A stretch of DNA of 50,383 nucleotides from Staphylococcus petrasii (GTDB lineage Bacteria; Bacillota; Bacilli; Staphylococcales; Staphylococcaceae). This document shows, one piece after another, positions 38,281-50,155 of this stretch. Position numbers and translations under genes: made by a program. The stretch lies in the NCBI RefSeq assembly GCF_002902565.1, contig NZ_PPRC01000026.1, forward strand, positions 1-50,383, read 5' to 3'. A model generated the notes under the pieces. The model was not told where the DNA came from. It was given only the letters and a program-made list of their open reading frames with translations, and did no database searches. How positions within the stretch are numbered: position 1 is the stretch's first letter; the number at the start of each line of letters is the position of its first letter.

Positions 38281-38952
38281 ATGAAGTTTGCAGTTCTCGT
38301 ATTTCCCGGATCAAATTGTGATAGAGACATGTACAATGCAGCAATTAAGTCAGGCGCTGAAGCAGAATATGTCGATTATCGAGAAACATCGTTAGAAGGT
38401 TTTGATGGGGTACTCATTCCAGGTGGTTTCTCATTCGGTGACTATCTTCGTTCAGGCGCAATGGCTAGCGTAGCGCCGATTATTGATGAAGTTAAACGTT
38501 TCGCAGAAGAAGGCAAACCTGTATTAGGTGTTTGTAACGGTTTCCAAATTTTAACAGAAATAGGTCTATTACCTGGCGCATTACTACATAATGATTCTCA
38601 TTTATTTATTAGCAGAAATGAAAAACTGAAAATTGCTAATAATCAAACTTCATTTACTAATCTTTATGGTGAAAATGAAATTGTAGTTTATCCAGTAGCA
38701 CATGGTGAAGGTCATTATTATTGTACAGATGAAATGTATGAAGAATTAGTTGAAAATAATCAAATTATCTTAACTTATGAAGATAATCCAAACGGCTCTC
38801 ATGAGCATATTGCGGGTATCGTCAACAAACAAGGTAACGTGTGTGGTATGATGCCGCACCCTGAACGAGCACTTGAAACAATTCTTGGCACTGATAGTGG
38901 TGTGAAATTATTCGAAGCAATGGTTAATAGTTGGAGGGAACAAAATGTCTAA
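38281..38952 (+). CDS. purQ: FGAM synthase glutaminase subunit PurQ
   Basis: Releases ammonia from glutamine for PurL. The 223-residue class I amidotransferase starts [17 protein letters not shown] after AAAAGGAG; an earlier in-frame start lies within purS. The nucleophile Cys is in VCNGFQIL near 86, and MMPHPERA near 195 supplies the His-Glu of the triad. Overlaps purL by 8 bases. Confidence 0.96.
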   Translation: MKFAVLVFPGSNCDRDMYNAAIKSGAEAEYVDYRETSLEGFDGVLIPGGFSFGDYLRSGAMASVAPIIDEVKRFAEEGKPVLGVCNGFQILTEIGLLPGALLHNDSHLFISRNEKLKIANNQTSFTNLYGENEIVVYPVAHGEGHYYCTDEMYEELVENNQIILTYEDNPNGSHEHIAGIVNKQGNVCGMMPHPERALETILGTDSGVKLFEAMVNSWREQNV

Positions 38953-41134
38953 GTTTATCGAACCAAGTATTGAAGAAATTAAACTTGAAAAAGTCTATCA
39001 AGACATGGGTTTAAGTGATGCAGAATATGACAAAGTGTGTGAAATCTTAGGAAGAGAACCTAACTTTACTGAAGTCGGTATCTTCTCTGTAATGTGGAGT
39101 GAGCATTGTTCTTATAAACACTCAAAACCGTTCTTAAAACAATTCCCAACAACTGGTGAACATGTATTAATGGGACCAGGTGAAGGCGCTGGGGTGGTTG
39201 ATATTGGTGATAATCAAGCCGTTGTATTTAAAGTAGAATCTCATAACCATCCTTCTGCAATTGAACCATATCAAGGTGCAGCAACTGGTGTAGGCGGTAT
39301 TATCAGAGATATCGTTTCTATCGGCGCTAGACCAATTAATTTATTAAACAGCTTACGTTTCGGTGAATTATCAGTGAAACAAAACCAACGCTTACTTAAA
39401 GGTGTGGTTCGTGGTATTGGTGGTTATGGTAACTGTATCGGTATTCCAACAACTGCTGGTGAAATTGAGTTTGACGATCGTTATGATGGTAACCCATTAG
39501 TTAACGCTATGTGTGTAGGTGTCATTGACCACGACATGGTTCAAAAAGGGACTGCTAAAGGTGAAGGTAACTCAGTCATTTATGTAGGTTTAAAAACGGG
39601 ACGTGACGGTATTCACGGTGCTACTTTTGCATCAGAAGAGTTAACTGAAGAAAGTGAAAGTAAACGTCCATCAGTTCAAATTGGTGACCCATTTGTTGGT
39701 AAAAAGTTAATGGAAGCGACATTAGAAGCTATTACATTTGACGAATTAGTTGGTATTCAAGATATGGGTGCTGCTGGTTTAACGTCTTCTTCATCTGAAA
39801 TGGCAGCTAAAGGTGGAAGCGGTTTGGAATTACACTTGGATAAAGTGCCAACACGCGAAGCTGGTATTTCACCTTATGAAATGATGCTTTCAGAAACACA
39901 AGAAAGAATGTTATTAGTAGTTGAAAAAGGTACAGAACAAAAATTCTTAGACTTATTCGATAAACATGAACTTGATAGCGCAATTATTGGTGAAGTAACA
40001 AACACTGACCGCTTCGTTCTTAAATACGAAAATGAGGTTTATGCAGATATTCCGGTTCAATCGTTAGCTGATGAAGCACCTGTTTACATTTTAGAAGGTG
40101 AAGAAAAAGAATATAACACATCTAAAAATGATTATAGTGCTATCGATGCTCAAGATGTATTCGAAAAATTATTAACGCATCCAACTATCGCTTCAAAACA
40201 TTATTTATATGAACAATATGATCAACAAGTTGGTGCGAATACAATTATTAAACCAGGCTTACAATCTTCAGTTGTACGTGTAGAAGGCACAAATAAAGCT
40301 GTTGCTTCTACAATTGATGGTGAAGCAAGATATGTCTTTAACCAACCTTATGAAGGTGGAAAAATGGTTGTAGCAGAAGCATATCGCAATTTAATTGCTG
40401 TTGGGGCAACACCATTAGCTATCACAGATTGCTTAAACTATGGTTCGCCTGAAAAGAAAGAAATCTACCAACAATTAATTGATTCTACTAAGGGTATGGC
40501 AGAAGCATGTGAAGTGCTAAAAACACCTGTTGTTTCAGGTAACGTGTCATTATATAACGAAACACGTGGCACATCTATTTTCCCAACGCCTGTAGTAGGT
40601 ATGGTAGGTCTAATTGAAGATATCGATTATTTAAATGATTTCCATCCTGAAGCTGGCCACAAATTATATCTTGTTGGAGAAACTAAAGACGATTTCGGCG
40701 GCAGTCAAATTGAAAAATTATTATACGGCAAAGTTAATCATGAATATGAAGCTATCGATTTAAGTGATGAAGTGGCAAAAGGCGAAGCGGTTAAAACAGC
40801 AATCAGAAATGGTGTCGCTTCTCATGTTCAAACAGTTGGTAAAGGCGGTTTATTAATTACGTTAGCGCGTATTAGTGCTTATCATGGTCTTGGTTTATCG
40901 GCTCATGTAGATCTTTCAGATGCACAGTTATTTAGTGAAACACAAGGTCGCTACGTGATTGCAGTGAAAGAAGGCCAAACACTAGAGATCGACAATGCTG
41001 TTGAAATCGGTGAATTAACAGATGTAGACGAATTTAAAGTTTCAAATGCTCAAACTACTATTGTAGAAAAAGTCTCAGACATTAAAGAAAATTGGGAAGG
41101 GGCCATTGAAAAATGTTTAACTACAGTGGATTAA
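38945..41134 (+). CDS. purL: FGAM synthase large subunit PurL
   Basis: ATP-dependent FGAR amidotransferase catalytic subunit. The 729-residue small-type PurL carries [11 protein letters not shown] near residue 50, [26 protein letters not shown] near 95-120 and [16 protein letters not shown] near 275. It needs PurS and PurQ, encoded just upstream. Its last 22 bases overlap purF. Confidence 0.97.
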   Translation: MSKFIEPSIEEIKLEKVYQDMGLSDAEYDKVCEILGREPNFTEVGIFSVMWSEHCSYKHSKPFLKQFPTTGEHVLMGPGEGAGVVDIGDNQAVVFKVESHNHPSAIEPYQGAATGVGGIIRDIVSIGARPINLLNSLRFGELSVKQNQRLLKGVVRGIGGYGNCIGIPTTAGEIEFDDRYDGNPLVNAMCVGVIDHDMVQKGTAKGEGNSVIYVGLKTGRDGIHGATFASEELTEESESKRPSVQIGDPFVGKKLMEATLEAITFDELVGIQDMGAAGLTSSSSEMAAKGGSGLELHLDKVPTREAGISPYEMMLSETQERMLLVVEKGTEQKFLDLFDKHELDSAIIGEVTNTDRFVLKYENEVYADIPVQSLADEAPVYILEGEEKEYNTSKNDYSAIDAQDVFEKLLTHPTIASKHYLYEQYDQQVGANTIIKPGLQSSVVRVEGTNKAVASTIDGEARYVFNQPYEGGKMVVAEAYRNLIAVGATPLAITDCLNYGSPEKKEIYQQLIDSTKGMAEACEVLKTPVVSGNVSLYNETRGTSIFPTPVVGMVGLIEDIDYLNDFHPEAGHKLYLVGETKDDFGGSQIEKLLYGKVNHEYEAIDLSDEVAKGEAVKTAIRNGVASHVQTVGKGGLLITLARISAYHGLGLSAHVDLSDAQLFSETQGRYVIAVKEGQTLEIDNAVEIGELTDVDEFKVSNAQTTIVEKVSDIKENWEGAIEKCLTTVD

Positions 41135-42597
41135 ACGAAGAGTGTGGTGTATTCGGAATATGGAATCATTCTGAAGCAGCCCAATTAACTTATATGGGAC
41201 TTCATAGTTTACAACATCGTGGTCAAGAAGGCGCAGGTATTGTTGTTTCAGATGGCGAAACATTAAAAGGCGAACGTGGTTTAGGTTTGTTAACTGAAGC
41301 GATTAAAGCGCCTCAAATGGAGAACCTTAAAGAAGGACATAACGCTATTGGTCATGTACGCTATGCTACTTCTGGTAATAAAGGTATTGAAAATATTCAA
41401 CCATTCCTTTATCACTTCTATGATATGAGTGTAGCGATTTGTCACAATGGTAACTTAATTAACGCGCAAGCGCTTCGTCAGTATTTAGAAAAACATGGTG
41501 CTATTTTCCATTCATCATCTGATACTGAAGTGATTATGCATTTAATTCGTCGCAGTAAAGCACCAACTTTTGAAGAAGCTTTAAAAGAAAGTTTACGTCA
41601 AATTAAAGGTGGTTTCACTTTTGCGATTTTAACTAAAGATGCACTATATGGTGCAGTTGATCCTAATGCCATCCGTCCGCTTGTAGTCGGTAAAATGCAA
41701 GATGGAACTTACATTTTAGCAAGTGAGACATGTGCGATTGATGTATTAGGTGCAGAGTTTGTTCAAGATATACACGCCGGTGAATACGTCGTCATTAATA
41801 AAGATGGTGTTGAAGTTAAATCTTATACAAGTCACACAAATACAGCGATTTCTGCAATGGAATACATCTACTTTGCACGTCCGGATTCTACGATTGCTGG
41901 GAAAAATGTTCATGCAGTACGTAAAGCGTCTGGTAAAAAATTAGCTCAAGAAAGTCCAGCTAATGCTGATATGGTTATTGGTGTACCTAATTCATCGTTA
42001 TCAGCTGCAAGTGGTTACGCTGAAGAAAGCAAATTACCATATGAAATGGGCTTAGTTAAAAACCAATATGTAGCACGTACGTTTATTCAACCTACTCAAG
42101 AATTAAGAGAACAAGGCGTTCGCGTAAAACTCTCAGCTGTTAAAGACATTGTCGATGGAAAAAGTATTGTCTTAGTTGATGATTCAATTGTACGAGGTAC
42201 TACAAGTAAACGTATTGTTAAGATGTTGAAAGATTCAGGCGCAAAAGAAGTTCACGTCCGTATAGCGTCTCCAGAATTTATGTTCCCAAGTTTCTATGGT
42301 ATTGATGTCTCAACAACGGCTGAATTGATTTCAGCTAGTAAATCACCAGAAGAAATTTGTGAATATATTGGCGCAGACTCATTAGCTTATTTAAGCGTTG
42401 ATGGGTTAATTGAATCGATTGGTTTAGATTACGATGCGCCATATCACGGTTTATGTGTAGAAAGCTTCACGGGCGACTATCCGGCAGGCCTTTTCGATTA
42501 CGAAGAGAATTATTATAAAAACTTGAGTCAACGTCAAAAGGATTACATTAACAATCATAAACACAACTTTGATAGAGAGGGTAATATCCATGTCTAA
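41113..42597 (+). CDS. purF: Amidophosphoribosyltransferase PurF
   Basis: First enzyme of purine synthesis: PRPP plus glutamine to phosphoribosylamine. The 494-residue protein has catalytic Cys11 ([11 protein letters not shown]) exposed after propeptide removal, the glutaminase domain and PRPP-binding [14 protein letters not shown] near 352. In B. subtilis the C-terminal CGQCLAC segment carries iron-sulfur ligands; here it reads HGLCVES, with two of three cysteines lost, suggesting no 4Fe-4S cluster. Overlaps purL and purM. Confidence 0.96.
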   Translation: MFNYSGLNEECGVFGIWNHSEAAQLTYMGLHSLQHRGQEGAGIVVSDGETLKGERGLGLLTEAIKAPQMENLKEGHNAIGHVRYATSGNKGIENIQPFLYHFYDMSVAICHNGNLINAQALRQYLEKHGAIFHSSSDTEVIMHLIRRSKAPTFEEALKESLRQIKGGFTFAILTKDALYGAVDPNAIRPLVVGKMQDGTYILASETCAIDVLGAEFVQDIHAGEYVVINKDGVEVKSYTSHTNTAISAMEYIYFARPDSTIAGKNVHAVRKASGKKLAQESPANADMVIGVPNSSLSAASGYAEESKLPYEMGLVKNQYVARTFIQPTQELREQGVRVKLSAVKDIVDGKSIVLVDDSIVRGTTSKRIVKMLKDSGAKEVHVRIASPEFMFPSFYGIDVSTTAELISASKSPEEICEYIGADSLAYLSVDGLIESIGLDYDAPYHGLCVESFTGDYPAGLFDYEENYYKNLSQRQKDYINNHKHNFDREGNIHV

Positions 42598-43624
42598 AGC
42601 TTATGAACAATCAGGTGTTGATATTCACGCAGGTTATGAAGCAGTTGAAAGAATGTCGAGTCACGTCCAACGTACGATGCGTAAAGAAGTGCTTGGCGGT
42701 CTAGGAGGATTTGGTGCGACATTCGACTTATCACAATTAAATATGAAAGCACCCGTTCTCGTCTCTGGCACGGATGGTGTAGGTACTAAATTAAAGCTTG
42801 CAATCGATAATGACAAACACGATACCATTGGCATCGATGCCGTAGCAATGTGTGTTAACGATATTTTAACTACAGGCGCTGAACCACTTTATTTCTTAGA
42901 TTATATTGCTACAAATAAAGTGGTGCCAGAAGTGATTGAACAAATTGTTAAAGGTGTCAGTGACGGTTGTGAAGAAACTAATACCGCTTTAATCGGTGGT
43001 GAAACTGCAGAAATGGGCGAAATGTACCATGAAGGTGAGTATGATCTTGCAGGCTTTGCGGTAGGTGCAGTTGAGAAAGAAGACTACATTGATGGCTCAG
43101 CGATTCAAGAAGGACAAGCTATCATTGGTCTTGCGTCAAACGGCATTCATTCAAACGGTTACAGTTTAGTCCGTAAATTAATTAAAGAATCAGGTATTGA
43201 TTTAAACGATGAATTCGATGGACGTACGTATCTAGATACGTTCTTAGCGCCAACACAGTTATATGTTAAGCCTATTCTTGCTCTGAAAAAGGCTGTTCAA
43301 ATAAAAGGCATGAATCATATCACAGGTGGCGGTTTTTACGAAAATATCCCACGTGGCTTACCTAAAGGATTAGCAGCGAAGATTGATACTCAATCCTTCC
43401 CAACGCCTAAAGTATTTGAATGGTTACAACAACAGGCTCAAATTGAAACTCAAGAAATGTATAACGTATTTAATATGGGAATAGGTTATACGGTTATTGT
43501 CGATAAAGAAGAAGCCAAAAAAGCGATTGAAATATTAAATAATGAAGGCATTTCAGCATATGAAATTGGTGAAATTATTACAGATAAAGATACGCCTATC
43601 CATTTAGAGGGGGTAGAGGCGTGA
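42590..43624 (+). CDS. purM: AIR synthetase PurM
   Basis: Closes FGAM to AIR with ATP. The 344-residue protein starts [19 protein letters not shown]; the ATG at 42590 follows AGAGAGGG and lies inside pur[16 protein letters not shown] near residue 55, [11 protein letters not shown] near 139 and [13 protein letters not shown] near 240 are family motifs. Overlaps purN by four bases. Confidence 0.96.
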   Translation: MSKAYEQSGVDIHAGYEAVERMSSHVQRTMRKEVLGGLGGFGATFDLSQLNMKAPVLVSGTDGVGTKLKLAIDNDKHDTIGIDAVAMCVNDILTTGAEPLYFLDYIATNKVVPEVIEQIVKGVSDGCEETNTALIGGETAEMGEMYHEGEYDLAGFAVGAVEKEDYIDGSAIQEGQAIIGLASNGIHSNGYSLVRKLIKESGIDLNDEFDGRTYLDTFLAPTQLYVKPILALKKAVQIKGMNHITGGGFYENIPRGLPKGLAAKIDTQSFPTPKVFEWLQQQAQIETQEMYNVFNMGIGYTVIVDKEEAKKAIEILNNEGISAYEIGEIITDKDTPIHLEGVEA

Positions 43625-44187
43625 CTAAAGTAGCTATCTTTGCTTCTGGTTCAGGCAGTAACTTTGAAAATATCGTGTTAAAAGTAGACAAAGGTGAACT
43701 TAACAACATTGAAATTACGTCATTATTTACAGACCATCACGATGCATATTGTATTGATCGTGCAAATAAACTTAAAGTAGCGACACATATCAATGAACCT
43801 AAAAACTTTGAATCTAAATCTGCATATGAACAACATTTGATTCAATTATTAAAACGTGAAGAAGTAGAATGGATTATTCTTGCGGGTTATATGAGATTGA
43901 TAGGTCCAGATTTATTAGACGCTTACGAAGGTAAAATATTAAATATCCATCCATCATTATTGCCAAAATATAAGGGGAAAGATGCTGTTGGGCAAGCGTT
44001 CGATAGCGGTGATAATGTAACTGGTTCAACTGTCCATTATGTTGACAGTGGCATGGATACGGGAGAAATTATTGAACAAAGACAATGTGATATTAAACCG
44101 GACGATACTAAAGAAGTATTAGAAGAACGTGTTAAACATTTAGAGTATGAACTTTATCCTAGCGTTATTGCTAAGGTCATCAAGTAA
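43621..44187 (+). CDS. purN: GAR transformylase PurN
   Basis: Formylates GAR using 10-formyl-THF. The 188-residue protein has [12 protein letters not shown] near residue 8 and the active-site [17 protein letters not shown] near 108-124, with the aspartate in [10 protein letters not shown] near 140. GTG start overlapping the purM stop. Its folate comes from the FolD reaction encoded upstream. Confidence 0.95.
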   Translation: MTKVAIFASGSGSNFENIVLKVDKGELNNIEITSLFTDHHDAYCIDRANKLKVATHINEPKNFESKSAYEQHLIQLLKREEVEWIILAGYMRLIGPDLLDAYEGKILNIHPSLLPKYKGKDAVGQAFDSGDNVTGSTVHYVDSGMDTGEIIEQRQCDIKPDDTKEVLEERVKHLEYELYPSVIAKVIK

Positions 44188-44202
44188 GGAGTTAAGTAAA
44201 TC

Positions 44203-45681
44203 ATGAAAAAAGCAATTTTAAGTGTTTCAAATAAAAGTGGAATTGTAGAATTTGCTAAAGCATTAAGCGACTTAGATTACGAATTATATTCAACTGGTGG
44301 TACGAAACGTGCGCTTGAAGAAGCTTCTGTGCCAGTAAAATCTGTCTCTGATTTAACTCAATTTCCTGAAATTATGGACGGTCGTGTTAAAACGTTACAT
44401 CCAGCGGTACATGGGGGCATTTTAGCGGATCGCGACAAACCTGAACATCTTGAACAATTATCAGAACAACATATTGATTTAATCGATATGGTAGTCGTAA
44501 ACTTATATCCTTTTCAAAAAACAGTGTCAAATCCAGATGTAACTGAAGCGGATGCCATTGAAAATATAGATATTGGTGGTCCAACAATGTTACGTGCGGC
44601 AGCGAAAAACTTCAAACACGTTACTACAATCGTACATCCTGCAGATTATAATGAAGTGATTGAACGAATTAAATCTGATCGCCTAGATGAAGCGTTCCGT
44701 AAAGAATTAATGATTAAAGTATTTGCGCATACAAACGAATATGATCATGCAATTGTAAGTTTCTTCAAAGGAGATAGTGAACAATTACGTTACGGGGAAA
44801 ACCCGCAACAATCAGCGCGTTTTGTCCGCACATCTACAAGCAAACATACCATCGCAGGTGCTAAGCAATTACATGGTAAAGCATTAAGCTACAACAATAT
44901 TAAAGATGCAGACTCAGCATTATCTTTAGTGAAGAAATTTAGTGAACCAGCAGCTGTAGTAGTGAAGCATATGAATCCATGTGGCGTAGGTATCGGCAAT
45001 ACAATTGAAGATGCTTTCAAGAATGCATATGATGCGGATAATCAATCTATCTTTGGTGGCATCATTGCTTTAAATAGAACGGTAACGGCTGAACTTGCTG
45101 AAACGTTGCATACTATCTTTTTAGAAGTAGTTATCGCACCAAGATTTACTGATGAGGCGTTAGACATTTTAACTAAAAAGAAAAATATCCGTTTATTAGA
45201 AATTGATATGACGATTGATAATAGAGAAGAGGAATTTGTTTCAGTGTCAGGCGGTTACTTAGTTCAAGATAAAGATAACTATGAAGTATCTAAAGAAGAT
45301 ATGAAAGTAGTGACTGAAACGAAACCAACAGATACTCAATGGGAAGCAATGTTACTTGGTTGGAAAGTGATTCCATCTGTAAAAAGTAACGCGGTTATCT
45401 TAAGTAATGCGAAACAAACAGTAGGTATCGGTGCGGGTCAAATGAATCGTGTAGGCTCTGCAAAAATAGCTTTAGAACGTGCAATTGAAATCAATGATAA
45501 TGTTGCTTTGATTTCTGACGGGTTCTTCCCAATGGATGACACCGTTGAGTTAGCAGCTAAACATGGTATAAAAGCGATTATTCAACCTGGTGGTTCAATT
45601 AAAGACCAAGATTCAATCGATATGGCTAATAAATATGGCATTACTATGGTAATGACAGGTATGCGTCACTTTAAACACTAA
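44203..45681 (+). CDS. purH: AICAR transformylase/IMP cyclohydrolase PurH
   Basis: Bifunctional last two steps to IMP. The 492-residue protein has the N-terminal cyclohydrolase domain with [12 protein letters not shown] near 28 and [14 protein letters not shown] near 61-74, and the C-terminal transformylase with [11 protein letters not shown] near 197, [11 protein letters not shown] near 255 and the terminal MRHFKH. AAGGAG precedes the ATG; it follows purN by 15 bases. Confidence 0.96.
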   Translation: MKKAILSVSNKSGIVEFAKALSDLDYELYSTGGTKRALEEASVPVKSVSDLTQFPEIMDGRVKTLHPAVHGGILADRDKPEHLEQLSEQHIDLIDMVVVNLYPFQKTVSNPDVTEADAIENIDIGGPTMLRAAAKNFKHVTTIVHPADYNEVIERIKSDRLDEAFRKELMIKVFAHTNEYDHAIVSFFKGDSEQLRYGENPQQSARFVRTSTSKHTIAGAKQLHGKALSYNNIKDADSALSLVKKFSEPAAVVVKHMNPCGVGIGNTIEDAFKNAYDADNQSIFGGIIALNRTVTAELAETLHTIFLEVVIAPRFTDEALDILTKKKNIRLLEIDMTIDNREEEFVSVSGGYLVQDKDNYEVSKEDMKVVTETKPTDTQWEAMLLGWKVIPSVKSNAVILSNAKQTVGIGAGQMNRVGSAKIALERAIEINDNVALISDGFFPMDDTVELAAKHGIKAIIQPGGSIKDQDSIDMANKYGITMVMTGMRHFKH

Positions 45682-45714
45682 TAAAATATTAAAAAGAATG
45701 GAGGGACTAGTTAG

Positions 45715-46953
45715 ATGAATGTTTTAGTTATAGGTGCAGGTGGACGTGAACACGCTTTAGTTTCTAAATTACATCAATCACCATTGGTTCAACAATTATT
45801 TGCTATTCCAGGCAATGATGCTATGGAGAATATGGCAGAAACACATACTGAAATTGCTGAAAATGATCACGAGGCTATTTTGAAATTTGTCAAAGATAAT
45901 AATGTTGAATGGGTGGTTATCGGCCCAGAACAACCTCTGATTGATGGCTTATCTAATCGATTACGTCAAGCAGATGTTAAAGTGTTTGGTCCTAATAAAG
46001 AAGCCGCACAAATAGAAGGTTCAAAATTATTCGCTAAGCAATTAATGGAAAAATACGACATTCCAACTGCGGATTATAAAGAAGTGAATTCTAAAACTGA
46101 GGCGCTTGATTATGTAAATCAATGCGAATTGCCAATTGTAGCTAAAAAAGATGGTTTGGCAGCTGGTAAAGGCGTCATTATCGCTGAAACACGTGAAGAC
46201 GCAATTGAAGCGGTTGAAACCCTCTATCCAGAAGAACAAGGTAAAGTGGTATTTGAGCAATTTTTAGAAGGGGAAGAATTCTCATTAATGACCTTTATCA
46301 ATGGCGACTATGCAGTGCCATTTGACTGTATTGCCCAAGACCATAAACGTGCGTTTGATAACGATGAAGGTCCGAACACTGGCGGAATGGGTGCGTATTG
46401 TCCAGTCCCTCATATTTCTGAAGATGTTCTAAAACGTACGGATAAAGAAATTGCTCAACCTATTGCGAAAGCGATGAAAGCAGAAGGGTATGATTACTTT
46501 GGATTGCTTTATATTGGAGCGATTTTAACTTCAGAAGGTCCTAAAGTCATAGAATTTAATGCGCGTTTTGGCGACCCAGAAGCTCAAGTATTATTAAGTC
46601 GTTTAGAAAGTGATTTAATGGCTCAAATCGTCGCATTAGACCGTAAAGATCCTATCCGCTTCCAATGGCAAGATGACTTTGTTGTAGGTGTGATGTTAGC
46701 ATCTAAAGGCTATCCTGGTAGCTATGAGAAAGGTGCCAAAGTAACAGGCTTCGAATTAAATGATAATTATTTCGTTAGTGGTTTACGTAAAAAAGATAAT
46801 GCCTTCGTTACTTCAGGAGGCAGAGTTTTATTAGCTGTTGGAAAAGGGGCAACAATTGAAGAAGCACAAAAAGCAGCTTATAGTAACGTGGAAAAAATAG
46901 AAAGTGATAATCTATTCTATCGTCACGATATTGGTAATAAAGCATTGAAATAA
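45715..46953 (+). CDS. purD: GAR synthetase PurD
   Basis: ATP-grasp enzyme making GAR from phosphoribosylamine and glycine. The 412-residue protein starts [15 protein letters not shown] and has [15 protein letters not shown] near 142, [16 protein letters not shown] near 218-233 and [12 protein letters not shown] near 280. Last gene of the operon, 33 bases after purH, after GGAGGG. Confidence 0.97.
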   Translation: MNVLVIGAGGREHALVSKLHQSPLVQQLFAIPGNDAMENMAETHTEIAENDHEAILKFVKDNNVEWVVIGPEQPLIDGLSNRLRQADVKVFGPNKEAAQIEGSKLFAKQLMEKYDIPTADYKEVNSKTEALDYVNQCELPIVAKKDGLAAGKGVIIAETREDAIEAVETLYPEEQGKVVFEQFLEGEEFSLMTFINGDYAVPFDCIAQDHKRAFDNDEGPNTGGMGAYCPVPHISEDVLKRTDKEIAQPIAKAMKAEGYDYFGLLYIGAILTSEGPKVIEFNARFGDPEAQVLLSRLESDLMAQIVALDRKDPIRFQWQDDFVVGVMLASKGYPGSYEKGAKVTGFELNDNYFVSGLRKKDNAFVTSGGRVLLAVGKGATIEEAQKAAYSNVEKIESDNLFYRHDIGNKALK

Positions 46954-46968
46954 TAATATTAAAAAATA

Positions 46969-46999
46969 AGGGCGTATCACATTGTGAGTGATACGCCCT
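46969..46999. terminator. Terminator between purD and ykoC
   Basis: AGGGCGTATCAC pairs perfectly with GTGATACGCCCT around a 7-base loop. The T-rich tail is on the minus-strand side, so it favours the ykoEDC transcript; purD ends at the same hairpin. Confidence 0.88.
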
Positions 47000-47010
47000 A
47001 AATGTTCGCT

Positions 47011-47820
47011 TTAAGCAGTATATCCTGATACACGAGCATCAGTAATACCAGTAATAGGTAAATATTGTGAAAGGTAAAACCCAATGATTAAAATGGCTAC
47101 AACGCAAATCACAAATAAAATATCTTTATAAGAAAAAGGTGCTTTGTAATAATACGTTCTTGGACCATCTTTAAAGCCTTTAGATTCCATCGCAACAGAT
47201 AGTTGATGTGCACGACGGATATTTTGACTTAAAATTGGAATTAATAAATGTTTAAGACGTTTGAGCCCTCTATAATTTGAAGCATCGATCATTTGATAAC
47301 GCATTTTTAATGAACGTCTCAATTGAATAAATGATGTAAAAATGAGAGGGACCATTCTAATCGCAGCCATAAACGCATAAGCAATTTTAGGTTTAACTTT
47401 CAAATGTTGCATTAAGCTATAAAAAATCATAACAATTTGTGAAGTTAAAGCGATTAAAATTCCTAACATAGAGACTGAAATAGTACGTAAAGATACGTGT
47501 AAACCTCTGACTAAACTTTCAGTACTAATTTGAATAAATCCTAAAGAAAATAGTACATGAGTACCATCTCCATATAGAATCATAAATAAAGAAGATAATA
47601 AAGCAAATAATACACAAGCTAGTACTAATGTACCTGTAATTTTAAAAGAAGTACCATTGAATAATAGCAATAGTATAAATAGCAACAGCGTTATATAAAT
47701 CATATAATCAAAATTATGTACAAAGATAACAAAGAAGAATAAAGCTACTCCAAGTAGTAATTTAGTGATGATATTGACATCATCAACGAATGTGTAATGT
47801 TTTTTCCATCGTTCAAACAT
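47011..47820 (-). CDS. ykoC: ECF-type transporter transmembrane subunit YkoC
   Basis: T-component (EcfT/CbiQ family) coupling the ATPase to a substrate-binding membrane subunit. The 269-residue protein from MFERWKKHY has about six helices and the coupling-helix motif RRSLKMRYQMIDASNYRGLKRLK with AMESKGF in the last third, matching the Ala-Arg signature region. I chose the ATG at 47820, after AGGTGA, which overlaps the ykoD stop by 8 bases. Third gene of a TPP-controlled operon. Confidence 0.9.
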   Translation of the reverse strand: MFERWKKHYTFVDDVNIITKLLLGVALFFFVIFVHNFDYMIYITLLLFILLLLFNGTSFKITGTLVLACVLFALLSSLFMILYGDGTHVLFSLGFIQISTESLVRGLHVSLRTISVSMLGILIALTSQIVMIFYSLMQHLKVKPKIAYAFMAAIRMVPLIFTSFIQLRRSLKMRYQMIDASNYRGLKRLKHLLIPILSQNIRRAHQLSVAMESKGFKDGPRTYYYKAPFSYKDILFVICVVAILIIGFYLSQYLPITGITDARVSGYTA

Positions 47821-49216
47821 GAAGGTCACCTGCCATCTCTTTAAGTTGTCCATTTTCAACGTTTAATCGACGAGTTGGATAACGACGAATGATTTCAGGA
47901 TCATGTGTCACCATAACAATCGTTTGTCCATTAGACACGCGTTCTTGGAATAACTTTATTAATTGAAATGTATTGTGACTATCCAAACCAAATGTAGGTT
48001 CATCAAGTAAAATAATGTCAGCTTTTGAACTTAAAGCAGTTGCTACACTTAAACGTCGTTTTTGGCCCATTGATAATTCAAAAGGATGTTGATCTTTAAC
48101 GTTTTCTAAATGTAAAAGTTTTAATAACTGTTGTGTTTCGTTATCTGCTGCTTTACGGTCTAGATGATTATAATGAATATTAATTTCGTCATAGACTGAA
48201 TTAGTGATAAATTGAAGTTCTGGATTTTGATAAATCAGATACATGTGTTTAGCAGCATCTTTAATTTTTTTTAATTGTTTATCTTGGTAGAACATTTGCC
48301 CTTTATATTTAATTAATTGCAGTATAGATTCCAATAGGGAAGTCTTTCCAGCTCCGTTTTTACCAGTAATGGTAATCCACTCTCCCGGATGTACACTTAA
48401 ATTATCCACAGAAAACAATTCATTCTTTCCACGAATAATTTCACCATTTTTAAAATTCAACAATATCTCATTTTTATTAGGTGATAGTGGTTTTGGTTCG
48501 GGGGCATGTTCCCATGCATGAGGGTGCCAAACACCATATTCCGAAAGTAACGCTTCACAATTTTGAAGAATATAATCTGGTGTATTATCAGCGATAATTT
48601 CACCTTCATAATTCATTAAAATAACACGGTCAACATAATCCCAAATATGTTCCACTTTGTGTTCTACAATAAGTACTGTTTGGTCTGTCCACAACTGAAT
48701 TAATTTTTTCCATAAATCTGCTGTAGCATCTACATCTAACATGGCAGTAGGCTCATCTAGGAAAAGTGTATTAGCTTCTTGTAAAATAGTTTCTACAATA
48801 GCTAGTTTCTGTTTCATACCGCCACTCAGGTGATTAACAAAAGTATCTTTAGTGACATTTAAATCTACAGAAGCAAGGGCTTCTTCAATTTGGTGATCCA
48901 TTTCGTGACGGGGCACTTGTTTATTTTCAAGCACAAATGCTAATTCTTCATATACTTTAGGCATACAAAATTGTGTATCTGGATCTTGAAAGATTACTCC
49001 AGAATGAGAATCAATTTCTAACTCATCACACTTCATAGGAAGTTCAATAAGATTAGGAACGATACCACTTAAAACATTAAGCAATGTGCTTTTACCAGAT
49101 CCAGAAGGACCTAGTAAAAGCACTTTTTGTTTATCTTTAATTTCAATATTTAAGTTATCGAAAATTTTTCGATTACCATTTGGGTATTTTAGGCGTAAAT
49201 TTTTAACTCTTAACAC
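47813..49216 (-). CDS. ykoD: Duplicated ABC ATPase YkoD of ECF-type transporter
   Basis: Energy-coupling ATPase with two fused nucleotide-binding domains, 467 residues. Domain 1 has Walker A GPSGSGKST near 36, signature LSGGMKQK near 129 and Walker B TLFLDEPT near 148. Domain 2 has GKNGAGKTS near 284, LSMGQKRR near 377 and IILLDEPT near 397. The second signature reads LSMGQ rather than LSGGQ, a mild change. Together with YkoE and YkoC it should import thiamine or its pyrimidine HMP; the riboswitch supports this class. Confidence 0.92.
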   Translation of the reverse strand: MLRVKNLRLKYPNGNRKIFDNLNIEIKDKQKVLLLGPSGSGKSTLLNVLSGIVPNLIELPMKCDELEIDSHSGVIFQDPDTQFCMPKVYEELAFVLENKQVPRHEMDHQIEEALASVDLNVTKDTFVNHLSGGMKQKLAIVETILQEANTLFLDEPTAMLDVDATADLWKKLIQLWTDQTVLIVEHKVEHIWDYVDRVILMNYEGEIIADNTPDYILQNCEALLSEYGVWHPHAWEHAPEPKPLSPNKNEILLNFKNGEIIRGKNELFSVDNLSVHPGEWITITGKNGAGKTSLLESILQLIKYKGQMFYQDKQLKKIKDAAKHMYLIYQNPELQFITNSVYDEINIHYNHLDRKAADNETQQLLKLLHLENVKDQHPFELSMGQKRRLSVATALSSKADIILLDEPTFGLDSHNTFQLIKLFQERVSNGQTIVMVTHDPEIIRRYPTRRLNVENGQLKEMAGDLHV

Positions 49217-49228
49217 ATTAATTTCCCC

Positions 49229-49804
49229 TTATAGGTTGTCGTAATCTTTTTGAGAAGCAGGGCGGAATAACTTAGTTACGCCAGTTTGATCAAGCGCTTT
49301 AACGATATAGTAAGATAAGATACCTGCTACTACGATACCGCTAATAATACGAAATACTATAAATAAAATTAAATTCCAAGATGCAACTTCTTTCATATAT
49401 CCATAATAGAAATCTACTGGAAGAGAAATTACAGCTGCTGCACATCCTGCTAACATTGCTACCATTAGTGAGCGTGATTTATATTTGAAAATAGCAAAAA
49501 TAATTTCACAAGCTAGACCTTGTAAAATTGCATATACAATTGTTGGAATACTAAATTCACCTTTAACAATTGTTTCACCAGCTCCAGCAGCAAATTCAGC
49601 AATTAAGGCAATTCCGGGCTTAGGAATAATTAAATATGAAACTACACCCGCCATAAACCAAATACCATATGTAAGTTGTTCTAAATGAAAACCAAATGCT
49701 TGAACAACATTATAAGGTAAATACATTAAATTATAAATGATAGCAAAAATTACTGCTATCAGTACTGTTACTAAGATTTCTGATAGCTTTAAACCTTTTG
49801 ACAT
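49229..49804 (-). CDS. ykoE: ECF-type substrate-binding membrane protein YkoE
   Basis: S-component that recognises the thiamine-type substrate. The 191-residue protein has about five to six helices and the YkoE-family features WFMAGVVSYLIIPKPGIALIAEFAAGAGE near residues 50-75 and QGLACEIIFAIFKYKS near 94-109. AGGAGG lies about nine bases before the ATG, directly after the riboswitch terminator's U-tract. First gene of ykoE-ykoD-ykoC. Confidence 0.9.
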   Translation of the reverse strand: MSKGLKLSEILVTVLIAVIFAIIYNLMYLPYNVVQAFGFHLEQLTYGIWFMAGVVSYLIIPKPGIALIAEFAAGAGETIVKGEFSIPTIVYAILQGLACEIIFAIFKYKSRSLMVAMLAGCAAAVISLPVDFYYGYMKEVASWNLILFIVFRIISGIVVAGILSYYIVKALDQTGVTKLFRPASQKDYDNL

Positions 49805-49818
49805 AACTATTTCCTCCT

Positions 49819-49853
49819 AAAAAAACGCACAACCCTCCGTAGAAAGTTGTGCG
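49819..49853 (-). terminator. Riboswitch-controlled terminator before ykoE
   Basis: Minus-strand CGCACAAC and GTTGTGCG form a perfect 8-base-pair stem followed by seven T. It lies between the TPP aptamer and the ykoE ribosome binding site, so TPP binding is predicted to end transcription here. Confidence 0.9.
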
Positions 49854-49901
49854 TGAATTTAAATAACATGCTTTATGTATATACTACTATTATTTATATT
49901 A

Positions 49902-49989
49902 GCGACACTTTCCTACGCTAGCTTTTAACTAGATCAGGTTCAAAGGGTTCGAGGATACTCCTCATCTCAGTATACACACCCCTAGTGCG
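49902..49989 (-). promoter_or_regulatory. TPP riboswitch (THI element) controlling ykoEDC
   Basis: The minus strand shows the conserved THI-box parts in order: ACTAGGGGTG, CTGAGATGAGG, ACCCTTTGAACCTGATC, TAGTTAAAAGCTAGCG and AGGAAAGTG. Together with the downstream terminator it forms a standard TPP-responsive attenuator. It identifies the transporter as thiamine-related. Confidence 0.97.
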
Positions 49990-50108
49990 TTGAATATTTA
50001 ATTTAATTTAAATGTATGACTTTTAAGAAATAATGTCAAGATACTTTTAAATATTATAGCGTTCTTAAATATATTCAAATTAAAAAAATTAAAAAGTTAA
50101 ATAAAAAA

Positions 50109-50140
50109 CTACCAGCCAATTAAAATTGACTGGTAGCAAA
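50109..50140 (-). terminator. Terminator of the 45-residue protein gene
   Basis: Minus-strand CTACCAG and CAATT pair with AATTG and CTGGTAG (with one G-U), followed by TTTTTTA. Confidence 0.85.
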
Positions 50141-50155
50141 AAATGAAAATTTAAA

